Of a DNA stretch of 64,000 nucleotides, positions 61,618 through 64,000 are shown in pieces. Numbering within the stretch: the stretch's first letter is position 1; each line of letters begins with the position of its first letter. The DNA comes from Lamellibrachia columna (lineage: Eukaryota; Annelida; Polychaeta; Sabellida; Siboglinidae), in the NCBI GenBank assembly GCA_963662155.1, contig OY759261.1, positions 45,081,056-45,145,055 on the forward strand. The letters are read 5' to 3'. Under the pieces are notes generated by a model, which saw only the letters and a program-made list of their open reading frames with translations, did no database searches and was not told the DNA's origin. The position numbers and the translations under genes were made by a program.

Positions 61618-63190
61618 CGCTGCAGGACGGGGCCAACTGCTCGTCTCCCGTCTCACCTGCGAAACCGCCGGAAAATAAAGCTCACGGTAAAGTCAGCTAA
61701 CAGGTTTTATTTGTGAAACATTTCAGAAAAAATATGTTCGATCACTACAAAATGCGTTATTACCGGGATACAAGATCGTGGACGCATGATGAACAAATAT
61801 AAGCATCTAGATAAAAGGTTGTGATATGGAAATAACGTCACTTTAGACATTCTAGACCGAAAATAATTTTCTGAAATGTTTGTGTCATTAGCTGGGCTAT
61901 TTCTCTCAAAGCGCTTAAAGATTACTTGCAATAATATGATTACTAATCTTGTTCTAATTATAATCACTGATATTTTGCACAGTATTTTTTGGTTGCGGCC
62001 ACTTCTGCAGCGACAATTATGTTGTGTCACGGCCACTGTTTTTAGGATTGCTTGTCGATAACTGACGGCAGACAATTATCTTGTGTCACGGCCACTGTTG
62101 TTAGGAATGCCTGTCGATAACTGACGGCAAGCAATTGTTTGCTACAATCGCTTCAATCGAATAGCCACATTATATCGCCACAGCTCCCTTTGATGTGTAT
62201 TATCTTCTGACAACGTCAACTCGTTGACAAAACAATGATACCCTTATATTATATCTATGCAACCCGCATATAAGTTGTTTCACGCCGGTACCAGCAGTAG
62301 CTACGATTCTTGTTCTTAAATAGCACCGACAAACAGCGTGTTCACGTGTTGAGACGCTTATCAATATGCCAATTACAGGGCAGAACGGTCTACAAAGCAA
62401 CTGCCTCCGAAGACAGTGTACACTTGACATGTGTTTTTTTTATGTTGGTCTTGTTAAATATTGTTATATCCCGTTAAATCATATATCATCCCAGTAAAAA
62501 CCACGTTCTGAAACGTGTTTGGGGGCTTCTTGATGAAGTTGTAAAAACATGCCAAAACCGTGAAAAAACTGTGCTCCTTTATGTTGAAATTCGACCATAT
62601 ATGTGTATACTCACACAAACACACAAACTGCGCATTCATTTGTAAATAATCAATATTTCGCATACCTAAGATGCAAAAAGCACTTCTAACTTGTACATCA
62701 GTAAAACTGTATTAAACATAAAATAAGATAAACAAAATTGCTGTAATTTACATATTGTAATTCATATTTGACAAGTACAAATAAAAGTTACTCCTACTTC
62801 GTGTTTGTCATGTTTTAGTAATGCGAGGAAGTTTGTTTCTCATTTGTCATTTGAGTGGGAAGTTTATTTCTTATTTGCCATTTGGGTGGGGGCTTTTGTC
62901 CAGGGAGCCTTTGTCAAAGGGAATTTTGTCCAGGATTTTGCACGGGGAAATTTTGTCCGACGGTTGCTGGTTCCTCTATGTGGATCTTCTCAACTGTCTT
63001 CTTCATTACTGGGTCATACACTGCATCATTATATAATACAACTGTACTCTTATTGGTGTTGGTTTGATTTATACTGTACAACTATATTGGGTCATTTAGT
63101 GGGAACTGCAATTTCAGAGGTACCTTGATCTTACTGATTTTTGCAATGTCACATCATTACGTTGTCAATGGGTAAAAACAATGCCAGTTT
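61618..63190. other. Upstream region of the large gene
   Basis: Likely 5' untranslated region, promoter and intergenic DNA of the minus-strand gene. A 59-bp segment containing TGTGTCACGGCCACTGTT and TGTCGATAACTGACGGCA occurs twice in tandem at about 62015-62132. No TATA box or second gene is recognised. Confidence 0.5.
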
Positions 63191-63204
63191 TTTATCTGAC
63201 TATT

Positions 63205-63358
63205 TCGGATATAAATCCTGATGTATACGAGTGTATAAATCCTGATGTACACGAGTGTATAAATCCTGATGTACACGAGTGTATAAATCCTGATGTACAC
63301 GAGTGTATAAATCCTGATGTACACGAGTGTATAAATCCTAATGTACACGAGTGTATAA
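63205..63358. repeat. 24-bp tandem repeat, about six copies
   Basis: The unit ATAAATCCTGATGTACACGAGTGT with small changes. As 24 is a multiple of 3 it yields INPDVHEC repeats on one strand and a Tyr/Ile-rich repeat on the other; neither is likely to be a gene. Confidence 0.93.
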
Positions 63359-63397
63359 CGCAAGTGCAAATATATAAGTGTTCCCATTCTGATGCCA

Positions 63398-63544
63398 CCC
63401 TCGCCACCAGGGGCCTCTGACTACATCGGAACCCCTGGCAGATCTACCCTCGCCACCAGGGGCCTCTGACTACATCGGTACCCCTGGCAGATCTACCCTC
63501 GCCACCAGGGGCCTCTGACTACATCGGTACCCCTGGCAGATCGA
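63398..63544. repeat. 49-bp tandem repeat, three copies
   Basis: Units begin CCCTCGCCACCAGGGGCCTC at 63398, 63447 and 63496 and are nearly identical. Confidence 0.95.
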
Positions 63545-64000
63545 CCTGTTGAAACATGGAACTTTCAGTTACTGTGGTCACCTAAAATATTGCTCGCACA
63601 TATCTACAGGGTTGGCTCGCATACAGGAAGTTAACTTTAATTGGTAGTGGATCCGTCGTCGCTGGTCGCACCGTTAATGGCGATCATTTCGTGGGAACGC
63701 TCTTTGATGTTTGGGCGCGCGCGCGCGCGTCTAGTTTCCAGAAACAAGTCGACCAAGACAGCAAGTGGGACGAAGTAAAAATTTGTTCTCAGATTGTTTT
63801 AGAGATTAACACAAAACACTGCTAAAATTGATCCCCTCTAGCTGAATGACGACATGTTGCATCCACCTATTCGCATAAGTAGACCCATATTTCTCAATTG
63901 CCTGTGTTATCTTTACATCCAGTTACATCAGACGGTGCAATGTGACGGTGCAATGTGACGGTGCGCAATCGCTCACACTGGCCCTTTGTAAGCTCAGCGC
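63545..64000. other. Gene-free right edge
   Basis: A (GC)n stretch near 63716-63728 and a repeated GACGGTGCAATGT near 63930-63960. Nothing else is recognised. Confidence 0.5.

Overview
The window is animal nuclear DNA, most likely from an invertebrate. It has GT-AG introns, AATAAA signals, very abundant (CA)n, (AT)n and (GCAC)n microsatellites, several minisatellites, decayed retroelements, and a large multi-exon gene for a modular extracellular protein. I cannot fix the species; the domain content would suit a lophotrochozoan such as a mollusc, but that is inference.

Region 1 (1-1641) is a ~70-bp satellite followed by DNA without a recognisable gene. Region 2 (1648-19541) is a complete Maverick/Polinton (adintovirus-like) element of 17,894 bp. 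It is bounded by a perfect 6-bp target duplication (TGTCGA) and by 215-bp terminal inverted repeats that I read as identical. Its right two thirds is a compact, all-plus-strand block: protein-primed DNA polymerase B, A32-like packaging ATPase, several small virion or membrane proteins, a DDE integrase with chromodomain, minor and major capsid proteins, and an adenain-like protease. All of these frames are open. The block has one TATA/initiator at its start and one poly(A) signal at its end. The left third is an accessory region with a spliced minus-strand gene and a plus-strand locus. That locus encodes a NADAR domain joined to an RPA70-like OB fold, a protein with a SUMO-interacting-type motif, an acidic protein, and four related small terminal exons. 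All its predicted splice junctions are phase 0, and each predicted intron starts with an open in-frame extension, so the locus looks like a chain of alternative C-termini. Both plus-strand units end in similar 3' modules: three small hairpins, an ATC run, then AATAAA.

Region 3 (19548-26262) is repeat-rich: a decayed Ty3/gypsy-type element whose protease is followed by integrase with no reverse transcriptase or RNase H between; a 91-bp satellite carrying a palindromic AGGTCAnnnTGACCT in each unit; and an RTE-like LINE endonuclease fragment.

Region 4 (26275-61617, minus strand) is one gene that I resolve into 33 coding exons, about 4,560 codons. It encodes a signal peptide, parallel beta-helix repeats, CUB-like, SRCR and MAM domains, a C-type lectin, PSI and EGF modules, a VWD domain, more EGFs, two cadherin repeats, a mucin-like stalk, one transmembrane helix and a short tail. 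The N-terminal two thirds resembles the tricellular-junction protein bark beetle/Anakonda. Introns are full of microsatellites, including an uninterrupted run of 57 CAG. Region 5 (61618-64000) is gene-free with short tandem repeats.
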